DNA of 64,000 nt from Leifsonia shinshuensis (GCF_014217625.1 NZ_CP043641.1:1798001-1862000), one strand, 5' to 3'. Positions 37,319 through 46,897 are shown, counted from the first letter of the stretch. The notes: generated by a model from the sequence alone, not told the origin. Made by a program: numbers and translations.

Positions 37319-37500
37319 GGGAATTCCCTCCTCCGCTGCGGGGCGGATCGAGTAGGGAACCTAGGCCGGACTCACGACGCGACGGAAGGGCGGAGGTAAT
37401 AAATGGACGCAATCCAGAAATCGTGTATGGGTGCTCAGGCATCCTGGACGAGCCTGGCCGAGGCGCGTCCGCCCCGCCATCCCCGACCACCGGAGCCGCC
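37319..37500. promoter_or_regulatory. Divergent promoter region for the sulfur block and chelatase gene
   Basis: This 182-bp gap holds the strong sir ribosome-binding site near 37327 and an AT-richer patch (TAATAAATGG, about 37399-37408). I saw no convincing long palindrome and no recognisable SAM riboswitch. The regulator of the operon is not evident. Confidence 0.4.
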
Positions 37501-38268
37501 ATGATCGCCATTCTCACCGTGTCGCACGGCACCTCCGACTCGCTGGGCCAGCGGGCGGTCTCGCGCTTCGCCGAGGCGGTCCACGACGCCGTCGACGCGG
37601 AGGTCGCCGCCCATGCGTTCGTCGACGTCCAGCAGCCCGACGTCCCCTCCGCACTGGCGGCCCTCCCGGCCGAAGCGACGGTCGTGATCGTGCCGCTCCT
37701 GCTGTCCCGCGGCTACCACCTCGGACACGACCTCCGGAAGGCCGCGGCGCCGTTCGGGGAGCGCGCCATCGTCGCCGGGGCGCTCGGCCCCGACCCACGG
37801 CTCGCGCAGATCCTGCGGCGCCGGCTCCAGGAGGCCGGACTCGGCAGGGACGACCGCATCGTGCTCGCTGCCGCAGGGTCGAGCGACCGCGCGGGCGTCG
37901 ACGACGGGCTGGAAGCCGGCCTGCTCCTCGGCGTCGCGTGCCTGCGCCCGGTGACCGTCGGCTTCCTCAGCGCGGCGCAGCCGTCCCTCGACAGCGCGGT
38001 CGCCCGGGCTGCGGCCGACGGCCCGGGACGCGTCGTCGCCGCCAGCTACCTCCTCGCACCCGGATACTTTCACCGGCTCGCCCAGCGGTCGGCAGCAGAC
38101 ATCGTCACGGAGCCCCTGCTCCACCCCGACCGGATGACGGACTGGGAACTCGTCGCCATCGCCCGGAACCGCTACTTCTCCGCGCTTTCCGACGCCGGCG
38201 TCCCACTGTCGGACGTCGCAACGCCGCGGCGCCGTGCCAGCAGCACGATCGACGCGACCAAGCCGTAG
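37501..38268 (+). CDS. Sirohydrochlorin chelatase-like protein (CbiX/SirB)
   Basis: A 255-residue protein with two CbiX-like halves. The N-terminal metal/active-site motif is VSHGTSD, with PLLLSRGYHLGHD; a second half has VLAAAGSSD and YLLAPGYFH. It would insert iron into sirohydrochlorin to complete siroheme. ATG 37501 has CGGAG upstream. It is divergent from sir, whose product needs siroheme. Its last 97 bases overlap a convergent small membrane-protein gene. Confidence 0.88.
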   Translation: MIAILTVSHGTSDSLGQRAVSRFAEAVHDAVDAEVAAHAFVDVQQPDVPSALAALPAEATVVIVPLLLSRGYHLGHDLRKAAAPFGERAIVAGALGPDPRLAQILRRRLQEAGLGRDDRIVLAAAGSSDRAGVDDGLEAGLLLGVACLRPVTVGFLSAAQPSLDSAVARAAADGPGRVVAASYLLAPGYFHRLAQRSAADIVTEPLLHPDRMTDWELVAIARNRYFSALSDAGVPLSDVATPRRRASSTIDATKP

Positions 38269-38426
38269 GCGGACCCGGCCAGCAGCACCAGCGCAGAGAC
38301 GGTGACTCCCGGCGCCGCGGCCGCAGGCGAGAGCGTCAGACTCGCGACGGCGACCAGAATGAGACACGAACTCAAACCCACGAAGAACACCAGGGCTCGT
38401 CGTCGCTCGGTTTCTCGATCGGACAC
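38172..38426 (-). CDS. Small two-helix membrane protein
   Basis: An 84-residue protein with two hydrophobic helices (about residues 11-31 and 39-64) and a basic loop ARRRG. GTG 38426 follows GATGAGG. It overlaps the end of the chelatase gene on the opposite strand by 97 bases, which lowers confidence, but the helix pattern and ribosome-binding site favour a real gene. Function unknown. Confidence 0.55.
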   Translation of the reverse strand: MSDRETERRRALVFFVGLSSCLILVAVASLTLSPAAAAPGVTVSALVLLAGSAYGLVASIVLLARRRGVATSDSGTPASESAEK

Positions 38427-38591
38427 TGCGCCTCATCTCGTCATCGCCTGTCGGGGGTGATCGCGAGGCAGGATACGCGGCACCCGGCGAGCCGAGACAG
38501 CACAGATTACGGACTGTGACCGCGGAGCGCGGAGATCGGTTTGTCGTCCCAGTGGTGGTCGTGCATCGCGGCGCGGTTGTAGCCTGAGCGC

Positions 38592-39155
38592 GTGGCCGAT
38601 CTCAGCGGGAACGACCCGGTCATCGACCTGGAGGGCGTCTTCCGCCACGTCGTGGACGGCGGGTGCTTCGGGATCCTGACCGGCGAGGAGCACGGCGATC
38701 CGATGCCGATCGAGACCTCAGAGGTGTTCATGCGGCAGACGACGTCGCTGCTCGCGTTCACCGGGATCGCGTTCGGATGCTTCCGGCTCCGGATTCAGGC
38801 CTACGGTCGCGGCGAGCTCCCGCCGGGCCGGTCGGATGCGTGGGAGGTCGTCGGGGAAGCCGTGATCGAGGCCCCGACCGGAGAGCTGCTGCTGGACAAC
38901 ATCGAACCCGTCGACCCCGCCGAACGGCCGCCCAACCTGGCGGCCTCGGAGCGGGGGCGCTACGCGATCCGGCTCAGCGGCCGCAATCGCGGGCTGTACC
39001 CGGACCTCGTCGCGCCGTCCGATCCCGCCGAATGGGAGGAGTACCTGCTCCAGGTGGCGCCGACGGAGACGGCCGTCGGGCTCCGGCCGATCAAGAGCGA
39101 CCGGCTCGGCGCACACGCGGGCCGGTGGATGACGGTCGAGCCGTACCGACGCTGA
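38592..39155 (+). CDS. Hypothetical protein
   Basis: A 187-residue soluble protein, acidic, with no recognised domain; segments such as VIDLEGVFRHVVDGGCFGILTG and RYAIRLSGRNRGLYPDLV are regular. The start codon is GTG 38592. TAGCCT at 38580-38585 ends seven bases before it, the spacing of a leaderless actinobacterial transcript. It stands alone between convergent and divergent neighbours. Confidence 0.75.
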   Translation: MADLSGNDPVIDLEGVFRHVVDGGCFGILTGEEHGDPMPIETSEVFMRQTTSLLAFTGIAFGCFRLRIQAYGRGELPPGRSDAWEVVGEAVIEAPTGELLLDNIEPVDPAERPPNLAASERGRYAIRLSGRNRGLYPDLVAPSDPAEWEEYLLQVAPTETAVGLRPIKSDRLGAHAGRWMTVEPYRR

Positions 39156-39261
39156 ACCGGACGCGGTATCAGCCGGCCTCGACCGCCGTCACCTGCACGG
39201 TTCGAGGTCGCCGACCGGTCCGAGGCCGGCTCCCCAGTGCGGGAGGCGCGGCAACGCCGAA

Positions 39262-39295
39262 CCGCGGGCGCCGAGGAGAACCTCGACGCCCGCGG
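39262..39295 (-). terminator. Terminator of the GH42/sugar ABC operon
   Basis: A 15-bp stem with one mismatch (CCGCGGGCGCCGAGG / CCTCGACGCCCGCGG) and loop AGAA, 31 bases beyond the binding-protein stop. The 39156-39325 gap between convergent genes holds no gene. Confidence 0.65.
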
Positions 39296-39325
39296 CGCGC
39301 AGCCGGAATACGCGGCTGGGAGCGG

Positions 39326-40660
39326 CTATCCCTTCACGGGGATCGACTGGGCCTTCAGCGCGTCGATCGTCTTCTGCTGACCGGTCTTGAGCGCGTCGAG
39401 CAGCGTGCCGGAGCCGCCGAGCGCCGCGCCGAAGCCGTCGGACACGTCCGTGTAGGTCTGCGTCATGGTCGGACCCCAGGTGAAGTTCGGGTCGACCTGG
39501 CTGGAGGCCTGCTTGAACACGTCGTAGATCTTCTGGCCGCCGTAGAAGGCCTGGCCGGAGGTGAAGGCCGGCAGGTCGGCGCCGGACTTGGCCGCCGGGT
39601 ACAGACCGCCGAGCTTGTTCTCCAGCGCGAGGGCCTCGGGGTCGGTGTTCAGCCACATCGCGAACTTGGCCGCCTCGTACGGGTGCTTGGAGCCCTTGAG
39701 GACCGCGGTGGAGGAACCGCCCCAGTCACCGGCCTTGCTGTCGCCCGCCGACCACTGCGGCATCGGGGCCACGGCCCACTTGCCCGCGGTGTTCGGAGCG
39801 CCGGTCTCCAGGGTCGAGGCACCCCAGACCGCGGACACCCACGTCCACTGCTGGCCGTCGTCGAACGACTTGTTCCAGTCGTCGGAGAACGAGGCGAGCT
39901 TCGAGACCTCGCCCGCGTCGATCAGCTTCTGCCAGTAGTTCGCGACCTGCGTCGACTTGTCGTCGGTCAGGTTGACGTTCCAGGTGCTGCCGTCGTTCTT
40001 GAACCACTGGCCGCCGGCCTGCCACACCATGCCCGCGAACCAGTTGACGTCGGTCTTCGGGAAGTTGGTGATGTAGGCGCCCTTGGCCTTGATCAGGGCC
40101 GCGTCCTTGGCGTACTCGTCCCAGGTGGTCGGCACCGGGATGCCCGCCGCCTGGAAGAGGTCCTTGCGGTAGAACAGGGCGATCGGGCCGGTGTCCTGCG
40201 GGATGGCGTACACGGCGTTGTTCTCGCCGAAGGTGACCTGCTTCCAGGTCCAGTCGACGAACTTGCTCTGGGCGCCGCTCACCGACTGGCAGGCGGCGAT
40301 GTTCGTGAGGCCGTCCTGGACCCGGAAGTTCGGCAGCGCGTCGTACTCGACCTGGCCGAGGTCGGGCGCATTGCCCGCCTTGATCTGGTTGAAGAAGTTC
40401 TGGTAGGTGCCGGCGTTGCCCGAGGGACCGGTCTGGAACTTGACCTGGATGTTCGGGTTCTTGCTGTTCCAGAGGTCGACGACCTTGTCCATTCCGGGAA
40501 CCCACGTGGTGAAGGTGAGGTTCACCTTGCCGGAGGAGGGCTTGCAGTCGCCCGACGCCGCGGTGCTCGTGCTGCTGGCGCCCTGCCCGGAGCAGGCCGT
40601 CAACGCCAGCGCGGCGGTGAGGCCGACGGCGGCGGCGACCATCCTGGTGCGTGCTTTCAT
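39326..40660 (-). CDS. Sugar ABC transporter substrate-binding lipoprotein (CUT1)
   Basis: A 444-residue lipoprotein with signal peptide and LTACSG lipobox near residue 23, then an extracellular solute-binding fold (family 1): LWNSKNPNIQVKFQ, PTTWDEYAKDAALIK, FAMWLNTDPEAL. ATG 40660 has AAAGGA six bases upstream; the adjacent ATG 40663 is also possible. It lies downstream of its two permeases and the GH42 gene. A galactoside or galacto-oligosaccharide ligand is inferred from context. No ATPase is in the cluster, so a shared MsiK-type ATPase is expected. Confidence 0.92.
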   Translation of the reverse strand: MKARTRMVAAAVGLTAALALTACSGQGASSTSTAASGDCKPSSGKVNLTFTTWVPGMDKVVDLWNSKNPNIQVKFQTGPSGNAGTYQNFFNQIKAGNAPDLGQVEYDALPNFRVQDGLTNIAACQSVSGAQSKFVDWTWKQVTFGENNAVYAIPQDTGPIALFYRKDLFQAAGIPVPTTWDEYAKDAALIKAKGAYITNFPKTDVNWFAGMVWQAGGQWFKNDGSTWNVNLTDDKSTQVANYWQKLIDAGEVSKLASFSDDWNKSFDDGQQWTWVSAVWGASTLETGAPNTAGKWAVAPMPQWSAGDSKAGDWGGSSTAVLKGSKHPYEAAKFAMWLNTDPEALALENKLGGLYPAAKSGADLPAFTSGQAFYGGQKIYDVFKQASSQVDPNFTWGPTMTQTYTDVSDGFGAALGGSGTLLDALKTGQQKTIDALKAQSIPVKG

Positions 40661-40692
40661 CATGTGTCCTTTTGTGATTGTGAACGGTGTGG

Positions 40693-41604
40693 TTACTTGA
40701 CGCTTCCCGCGGCCAGTCCGCCGGACCAGAACCTCTGCAGGCTCAGGAACGCGACGATGAGCGGGATGATCGACACGAAGGCTCCGACGATCACCAGTGA
40801 TCGCAGTTCCGGGGCCTGGCCGATCGAGCTGTTCCAGGCGTAGAGGCCGAGCGTGACCGGGAACAGGGTCTGGTCCCGCAGCATGATCAGCGGCAGGAAG
40901 AAGTTGTTCCAGATCGCGACGAACTGGAACAGGAACATGGTCACCAGCGCGGGCGACATCAGCCGCACCGAGACGGTGAAGAAGGTGCGCACCTCGCCGG
41001 AGCCGTCGAGGCGGGCGGCTTCCAGCAGCTCGTCCGGCACGCTGGCGGAGGCGAAGATCCGCGCCAGGTACACCCCGAACGGGCTCACGATGCTGGGCAG
41101 GAACACCGACCAGTAGGTGTTGGTGAGCTGCACCTGGGAGAAGATCAGGAACAGCGGCAGCGCCAGCGCGGTGGCGGGCACCAGCACACCCGCCAGCACC
41201 ACGTTGAACAGCACCTCGCGGCCGCGGAACCGGTACTTGGCCAGCGCGTAGCCGCACATCCCGGCGATCAGGGTGCCGAGGAACGCGCCGACCCCGGCAT
41301 ACAGGACGCTGTTGACCACCCAGTGCACGTAGACGCCCGAATCGTAGGTGAAGAGCGTGCCGATGTTGCCGATCAGCGTGGAGAACCCGTTCGGGGTGAA
41401 CCACAGCGCGGCGGTGGTGGTGAACTCCCCGCGGGTCTTGGTGGAGGAGACCAGCAGCCACCAGATCGGGATCAGGAAGTAGAAGGTGAACACGGCCATG
41501 ACGAGCATGGCGCCGATACGGGAGACCGGGTTCTCGCGGCCCGCCCCGCGGGGAGCGGCGTCGCTGCGCTTGATGCGGCGGGTCGCCTCGGTGATGGTGG
41601 TCAT
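40693..41604 (-). CDS. Sugar ABC transporter permease (MalG type)
   Basis: A 303-residue permease with six membrane helices and the EAA motif ELLEAARLDGSGEVRTFF. ATG 41604 overlaps the stop of the partner permease (ATGA). Forms the membrane channel with the gene at 41601-42530. Confidence 0.93.
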   Translation of the reverse strand: MTTITEATRRIKRSDAAPRGAGRENPVSRIGAMLVMAVFTFYFLIPIWWLLVSSTKTRGEFTTTAALWFTPNGFSTLIGNIGTLFTYDSGVYVHWVVNSVLYAGVGAFLGTLIAGMCGYALAKYRFRGREVLFNVVLAGVLVPATALALPLFLIFSQVQLTNTYWSVFLPSIVSPFGVYLARIFASASVPDELLEAARLDGSGEVRTFFTVSVRLMSPALVTMFLFQFVAIWNNFFLPLIMLRDQTLFPVTLGLYAWNSSIGQAPELRSLVIVGAFVSIIPLIVAFLSLQRFWSGGLAAGSVK

Positions 41605-42530
41605 GCGAACGCCCTCCTGTTGGTCAGTCGCAGGAACACGAACGAGAGCACGAAGGTGAACAGCGCCAGCACGACCGACATCGCGGCCGCCAGGCTGTAG
41701 TTCGGGATCGACGCCGTCGTGTAGACCGCGAGGTTCGGCGTGTACGTGCTGTTGATCGCCGTGCTGAACGAGCGCAGGGTCTGCGGCTCGGCGAGCAGCT
41801 GGAGCGTGCCGATGATCGAGAAGACGGCGGTGAGGATGATCGCCGGCATCACCAGCGGGATCTTGATGCGGACGGCGACCTGCCAGTTGTTCGCGCCGTC
41901 CAGCTTCGCCGCCTCGTAGATCTCCTGCGGGATGGCCAGGAGCGACGAGTAGATGATCAGCATGTTGTAGCCGACGTAGACCCAGGTGACGATGTTCGCG
42001 ATCGACCAGAGCACCAGGTCGGCGCCGAGGAAGTCCACGTTCTTGGTCAGGTCGCTGAACGGCGACAGCGACGGCGAGTAGAGGAAGCCCCACATGATCG
42101 CCGCGATCACGCCGGGGACGGCGTACGGGGCGAAGAACGCCAGCCGGAAGAACTTCTTGCCGCGCAGCAGCGGGGAGTCCAGCAGCAGCGCGAAGACCAG
42201 GGCCAGCAGCAGCATCACCGGCACCTGCACGACGCCGAAGATCAGGACCCGTCCGACGGAGCCCCAGAACGCCGTGTCCTGGAAGACCTGCACGTACTGG
42301 GTGAGGCCGCCGAAGACCTGGGTGGCCGGGCCGAAGGTGCCCTGCCGCTGCACGGTCAGCAGCGACTGGTAGATCGCGTATCCGATCGGGACCGCGTAGA
42401 AGAGCGCATACAGGATCCCGAACGGGGCCACGAAGATCAGCACGGCGCGCCACAGGCTCGCTGTGCGGCGCCGCGACCGTCCTGTCCGTGTGCTCGTGGT
42501 GGTCGCCGTCGGGGGTGACATCGTCGTCAT
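41601..42530 (-). CDS. Sugar ABC transporter permease (MalF type)
   Basis: A 309-residue permease with a polar N-terminus, six helices and EAA motif EIYEAAKLDGANNWQ. ATG 42530 lies 13 bases past the beta-galactosidase stop. It pairs with the MalG-type permease. Confidence 0.93.
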   Translation of the reverse strand: MTTMSPPTATTTSTRTGRSRRRTASLWRAVLIFVAPFGILYALFYAVPIGYAIYQSLLTVQRQGTFGPATQVFGGLTQYVQVFQDTAFWGSVGRVLIFGVVQVPVMLLLALVFALLLDSPLLRGKKFFRLAFFAPYAVPGVIAAIMWGFLYSPSLSPFSDLTKNVDFLGADLVLWSIANIVTWVYVGYNMLIIYSSLLAIPQEIYEAAKLDGANNWQVAVRIKIPLVMPAIILTAVFSIIGTLQLLAEPQTLRSFSTAINSTYTPNLAVYTTASIPNYSLAAAMSVVLALFTFVLSFVFLRLTNRRAFA

Positions 42531-42543
42531 CGGCTGTCCTTCC

Positions 42544-44580
42544 TCACTCTTCGCGTTTCGTCTTCACGACGCGGACGGCGCCGGGCGGGAGCTCCAGCCC
42601 GTCGACGGCCGCGCCGGTGAGCAGTTCGAGTCCCGCGGCCCGGGCAGGCCGGGTCTCGTCGCTGTGGTTGATGTAGAAGCGGTAGTCGGCGTCGGGCCCG
42701 CGTCGCAGCACCTGCTCGACTCCGTCCCCGTGGTCGGCCGGAACGTCGACGCCCGCCTCCTGCGCGGCGCGCGCGAGCAGGCCGCTGAGGTGGGGCCGGT
42801 CGAGCGCCGTGCCGACATACCAGGCCGAGCCGCCGCCGAAGGTGTTCCTGGTGACCGCGGGCGAGCCGGGGAGCGGTCCGTCCGCGTAGGTCGCGACGAC
42901 ATCGGCGGCGCCCGGCACGATGTGCTCGCTCCAGACGGTTCCGGTGGCCCCGTCGTCCAGGGTCACGCTGCCGCCGGCGGCGAGCGGGAAGAACTCGTCG
43001 ACGTGGAGGCCGAGGAGGTTCGTGAAGGCGCCGGGGTAACCGCCGAGCCGCACGCGGTCGTCCTGGTCGACGATCCCGGAGAAGAAGGTGATGACGGCGG
43101 TTCCGCCGCCCGCGACGAAGTCCGTCACGGCCTTCACCTCGTCGTCGCGGACGAGATAGAGCGAGGGCGCCACCACCGTCCGGTACGCCGAGAGGTCGGC
43201 CCCGGGGCGCACGATGTCGACGGTGATGCCCGCCTCCCAGAGCGCGCGATAGGCGGCGTGCACCTGCTCCAGGTAGCGCAGCTCCTCCGAGGGGTGCGAG
43301 TCGAGGTCGGTGGCCCACCACGCCTCCCAGCTGAAGACCAGCGCGACATCGGCGACGACCCGGGTGCCGGCCAGCTCACGCACGGAGCCCAGCGCCCGGC
43401 TCAGCTCCAGGACCTCCTGCCATTTGCGGCTGTCCGTGCCGGCGTGCGGGAGCAGCGCGGAGTGGAACTTCTCCGTGCCCTGCGCAGAGGCCCGCCACTG
43501 GAAGAAGCAGACTCCGTCGGCGCCGCGCGCGACGTGGGCGAAGGTGTTCCGCATCAGCTCGCCTGGCACCTTCGTGATGTTGCGCGGCTGCCAGTTGACG
43601 GCGCCGGTCGCCTGCTCCATGAGCAGCCACGGATCTCCGCCCGCGAGACCGCGCGTCGCGTCGGCGGCGAAGGAGAGCTCCTGGTGCGGGTCCGGGAGGC
43701 GGTGGTCGAGGTAGTGGTCGTTGGCGATCACGTCCATGTACGGGGCCCACTGCCAGTAGTCCTGGTTGCGGATGTGCGCGGTCACCATGAAGTTCGTCGT
43801 CACCGGCACGGAGCTGAGCCGGCGGATGATCCGCTCCTCCATCCGGTAGCACTCGAGCACCTCGTCGGAACTGAACCGCGCGAAGTCGAGCGCCTGGGCC
43901 GGGTTCCCGGCGGAGAGCGTGTGCCGCGGCGGGAGGACTTCCTCCCAGGCTCCGTAGCGCTGGCTCCAGAAGGTGGTGCCCCACGCCGTGTTGAGCGCAT
44001 CGACCGTCCCGTATTTGGCGCGGAGCCAGTCCCGGAAGGCCGAAGCGGAGACGTCGCAGTAGCAGTGCGCGTTGTGGCAGCCGAGCTCGTTGGAGACATG
44101 CCAGAGCTGGACGGCGGGGTGCGATCCGTACCGGGTGACGACCTCGGTCGCCAGGCGCTGAGCCGCAGCGCGGAAGACCGGCGAGCTGGGGCAGTACGCC
44201 TGTCGGCCGCCGGGCCACGCCCGCACGCCGTCCGCGTCGACCGGCAGGATCTCGGGGTGCTTCGTGCTGAGCCAGGGCGGCGGGGAGGCGGTTCCGGTGC
44301 CGAGGTTGATCCCGATGCCCGCCTCGTGCAGCAGCTCGATGATCGCGTCCAGGCCGGAGAAGTCGAAGACGTCTGGCCGGGGCTGGATCTGCGCCCAGCC
44401 GAACACGTTGATGGCGACGATGGTCACGCCTGCCTCGCGCATCAGGCGGATGTCCTCGGCCCAGACCGACGGGTCCCACTGCTCGGGGTTGTAGTCGCAC
44501 CCGAACGCCAGCCGGCTCTCCGCGCGCCCCGACGCCGTCAGCGCCGCAAGGGCGGAGCCGATCGTGCTGCTCGACGACAT
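42544..44580 (-). CDS. Beta-galactosidase, glycoside hydrolase family 42
   Basis: A 678-residue cytoplasmic glycosidase hydrolysing terminal beta-D-galactosides. It has an N-terminal TIM barrel with FGCDYNPEQW, acid/base Glu in HVSNELG, a zinc-type cysteine cluster (CHNAHCYC), and nucleophile Glu in LMEQATG. A trimerisation domain and C-terminal beta domain follow. ATG 44580 is preceded by AGGAGG. No signal peptide. It heads the operon with the CUT1 transporter, so imported galacto-oligosaccharides are probably cut inside the cell. Confidence 0.95.
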   Translation of the reverse strand: MSSSSTIGSALAALTASGRAESRLAFGCDYNPEQWDPSVWAEDIRLMREAGVTIVAINVFGWAQIQPRPDVFDFSGLDAIIELLHEAGIGINLGTGTASPPPWLSTKHPEILPVDADGVRAWPGGRQAYCPSSPVFRAAAQRLATEVVTRYGSHPAVQLWHVSNELGCHNAHCYCDVSASAFRDWLRAKYGTVDALNTAWGTTFWSQRYGAWEEVLPPRHTLSAGNPAQALDFARFSSDEVLECYRMEERIIRRLSSVPVTTNFMVTAHIRNQDYWQWAPYMDVIANDHYLDHRLPDPHQELSFAADATRGLAGGDPWLLMEQATGAVNWQPRNITKVPGELMRNTFAHVARGADGVCFFQWRASAQGTEKFHSALLPHAGTDSRKWQEVLELSRALGSVRELAGTRVVADVALVFSWEAWWATDLDSHPSEELRYLEQVHAAYRALWEAGITVDIVRPGADLSAYRTVVAPSLYLVRDDEVKAVTDFVAGGGTAVITFFSGIVDQDDRVRLGGYPGAFTNLLGLHVDEFFPLAAGGSVTLDDGATGTVWSEHIVPGAADVVATYADGPLPGSPAVTRNTFGGGSAWYVGTALDRPHLSGLLARAAQEAGVDVPADHGDGVEQVLRRGPDADYRFYINHSDETRPARAAGLELLTGAAVDGLELPPGAVRVVKTKREE

Positions 44581-44600
44581 CGTGACCTCCTCGTCAAATC

Positions 44601-44660
44601 TGTGAACGTTCCCAGACCATCCGGAACTGAACAAACCGAAACGGTCTGGGAACGTGCACA
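44601..44660. promoter_or_regulatory. Two LacI operators between GH42 and LacI genes
   Basis: TGTGAACGTTCCCA (44601-44614) and TGGGAACGTGCACA (44647-44660) are each LacI-family dyads. Together they form an 18-bp inverted repeat with one mismatch, 46 bp apart start to start. They cover the divergent promoter region and would allow looping or cooperative repression. Confidence 0.8.
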
Positions 44661-44703
44661 GACTATGCGCCGTCTCGTGCCGTTGTCAAGCTAAAGTGAC
44701 GGT

Positions 44704-45726
44704 ATGACCTCCGAGGCGGCCCGCCCGCGCGCAGCGACGATCCACGATGTCGCACGGGCCGCCGGGCTGTCGCGGGGCACGGTGTCGCGCGTCATCAACG
44801 GCGAGCCGTACGTCTCCCCCGAAGCGCGGGCCGCAGTCGAGTCTGCGATCGTGGAAGTCGGCTATGTGCCGAACACGGCAGCACGCAACCTGAAGACGCG
44901 CCGGTCCGGCGCCGTCGCCCTGATCGTCCACGAGCCGCACTCGCTGTTCCTCGAGGACCCGAACATCGGCACCATCCTCCTGGGCATCAACGCCGTGCTC
45001 TCCCAGGCCGACTACCAGCTCGTCACGCTCATCATCGACTCGACGCGCGACAGCGACCGCGTCGCCGAATACCTCCGCGGCGGCTTCGTGGACGGCGTGA
45101 TCATCATCTCCGCGCGCGCCGGCGACCCGATCGGCCAGGCCGTCGCCGCGATCGGCATCCCGGCGGCGTTCGTCGGGCACCCACCGGGCATCGAAGGCAT
45201 CGCCTACGTCGGCATCGACAACGTCGGCGCGGCGCGATCCATCAGCGAGCGCCTGGTCGCGACCGGCCGCCGGCGGGTCGGCATGATCGCCAGCGCGCTC
45301 GACCGCGACTCCGGTCGCGACCGGCTGGCGGGCTTCCGGGAGGCGCTCGGCGAGCTCTACGATCCCGAGCTGGTCGTCGAGTTCCCGCTGTACAGCCACG
45401 GCGCCGGCGTCGAGGGGATGCGGGAGCTGCTGGAGCGCGAGCCCGACATCGACGGCGTCTTCGCCGCCTCCGACGCGATCGCCGCCGGCGCACTGGACGC
45501 CCTGCGTGAGGCGGGCAAGAGCGTGCCGGGCGACATCGGCGTGGTCGGCTTCGACGACAGTGCGTGGGCCCTCCGCTGCCAGCCCGCGCTGTCGACCGTC
45601 CACCAGCCGGCGACCGAACTCGGCCGGGCCGCGGCGCAGCTCGTCCTCGACCAGATCGCTCGACTCGACACACCGGCCGACGGGACGATCCTCGGCACCA
45701 CCGTCGTGTGGCGGCGCTCGGCGTGA
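44704..45726 (+). CDS. LacI family regulator of the GH42 operon
   Basis: A 340-residue repressor. The N-terminal HTH is TIHDVARAAGLSRGTVSRVINGE, with the hinge helix NTAARNLKTRRS, then a periplasmic-binding-like effector domain. TAAAGT at 44692-44697 ends seven bases before the ATG, so the message may be leaderless. It is divergent from GH42 with two operators between. The effector is probably a galactoside (inference). Confidence 0.94.
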   Translation: MTSEAARPRAATIHDVARAAGLSRGTVSRVINGEPYVSPEARAAVESAIVEVGYVPNTAARNLKTRRSGAVALIVHEPHSLFLEDPNIGTILLGINAVLSQADYQLVTLIIDSTRDSDRVAEYLRGGFVDGVIIISARAGDPIGQAVAAIGIPAAFVGHPPGIEGIAYVGIDNVGAARSISERLVATGRRRVGMIASALDRDSGRDRLAGFREALGELYDPELVVEFPLYSHGAGVEGMRELLEREPDIDGVFAASDAIAAGALDALREAGKSVPGDIGVVGFDDSAWALRCQPALSTVHQPATELGRAAAQLVLDQIARLDTPADGTILGTTVVWRRSA

Positions 45727-45751
45727 GCCGGCCGCTGCCCCGTGCGGCGCG

Positions 45752-46009
45752 CTAGTCGCCCGGAGTCAGCTTCGCCCGCATGACCGACGTGGGTTCGTGC
45801 CACAGCGCGGCGTCCGCACGGACCACGACGAGAGCGCCGTCGACGATCCCGGTGCGGATGCGGATGCCGGCCTCCCGGGCGGATCGGCGGATCTGGGCCC
45901 GGACGGCCTCGATGTCGTCGGTGGGCGCGATCCGGTGCGACGCCTGCTCGTGCACGCGGGCGGACTCCAGCAGCCGGCTGGCGAGGCGTTCGGTATTGCT
46001 GACCATCAT
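45752..46009 (-). CDS. Small hypothetical protein
   Basis: An 85-residue basic protein (MMVSNTERLASRLLE at the start, DIEAVRAQIRRSAREAGIRIRTG in the middle). No known domain. ATG 46009 has CGGAG close upstream. It is 27 bases downstream of the AraC gene on the same strand, so the two are possibly cotranscribed. Confidence 0.6.
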   Translation of the reverse strand: MMVSNTERLASRLLESARVHEQASHRIAPTDDIEAVRAQIRRSAREAGIRIRTGIVDGALVVVRADAALWHEPTSVMRAKLTPGD

Positions 46010-46036
46010 CTGACTCCGTGCGCCGAGGCGGCCTCC

Positions 46037-46897
46037 TCAGCCGCTCTCGACCCGTCCCCGACGATAGACCGCCGGACTGCAGCCTGTCACCTGGCGGAAC
46101 TTGTCGTAGAACTGGCTGAGCGAGCCGTAGCCGACCTTCTCGGCGACGAGCGCGACGGGATCGGTCGTCGTCACCAGCAGCCGCTGCGCGTCGTGGATGC
46201 GGCAGGTGGTCAGATAGCTGCCGATGGAGACTCCGAGCACCCGCTTGAACAGCGTCATCGCGTACTGCGGATGCAGGTGGACGGCTGCCGCGACCTCGGC
46301 GACGCGCGGGTTGCGGTGCGCATTCTCCGCGGCGAACGCGGCCATCCGCGCCACCACCGCTGCGGCGCGATCGCCGTCGGCGCCCGCGCCGCCGTCCCGC
46401 TGGGCCTCCCCCGCGGAGACGGCGACGCGGCGCACGTGCACCTCGATGTCCTTGCGCGCCGTCTCGGCTGCGAAGCCGCCCTCCGCGAGCTCGTGCCGCC
46501 ATCGATCCAGGGCTGCGGCGTCGAACGACCCGGCGCCGGGTTCCACGAGCGTGAGCCCGCCGCGGAGGAAGCGTTCGACGAAGCCGGCCGGCAGCTGCCA
46601 GCCGAGCAGCGTGCGAAGCGGAACGGTGAGCCAGGTGACCTCCGCGTCCCGCTCGAAGCCCACCAGCTGGTGCGGTTGCGACGCCCAGAACAGCAGGACG
46701 ACGCCGGGCGGGACGACCACCCGCTCGCCGCGGATCACGTACTCCAGACTGCCGGTGGCCACGTTCAGCTCGACATCGTCGTGCGTGTGCGCGCGCTCCA
46801 TCGACCCCGGCGCGCCCCGCCACACGGAGAAGCCGAACGACGACGGGTCTCCAGCGGCAGGGGACATCATTTTTCCGGACATCACGCTCTCGATCAT
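46037..46897 (-). CDS. AraC family transcriptional regulator
   Basis: A 286-residue regulator with an N-terminal cupin (HTHDDVELNVATGSLEYVIRGERV) and a C-terminal AraC HTH pair (VAAAVHLHPQYAMTLFKRVLG, VGYGSLSQFYDKFRQVTGCSPAVYRRGR). Several starts are possible (46897, 46882, 46867); the first is listed. It is divergent from the PhyH gene with a 39-bp gap, so it probably controls that gene. Confidence 0.88.
   Translation of the reverse strand: MIESVMSGKMMSPAAGDPSSFGFSVWRGAPGSMERAHTHDDVELNVATGSLEYVIRGERVVVPPGVVLLFWASQPHQLVGFERDAEVTWLTVPLRTLLGWQLPAGFVERFLRGGLTLVEPGAGSFDAAALDRWRHELAEGGFAAETARKDIEVHVRRVAVSAGEAQRDGGAGADGDRAAAVVARMAAFAAENAHRNPRVAEVAAAVHLHPQYAMTLFKRVLGVSIGSYLTTCRIHDAQRLLVTTTDPVALVAEKVGYGSLSQFYDKFRQVTGCSPAVYRRGRVESG

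Noticed and set aside
37319..37500. SAM or other sulfur riboswitch before the sulfur block
   Set aside because: No conserved core or stem arrangement of a known class could be recognised by eye.
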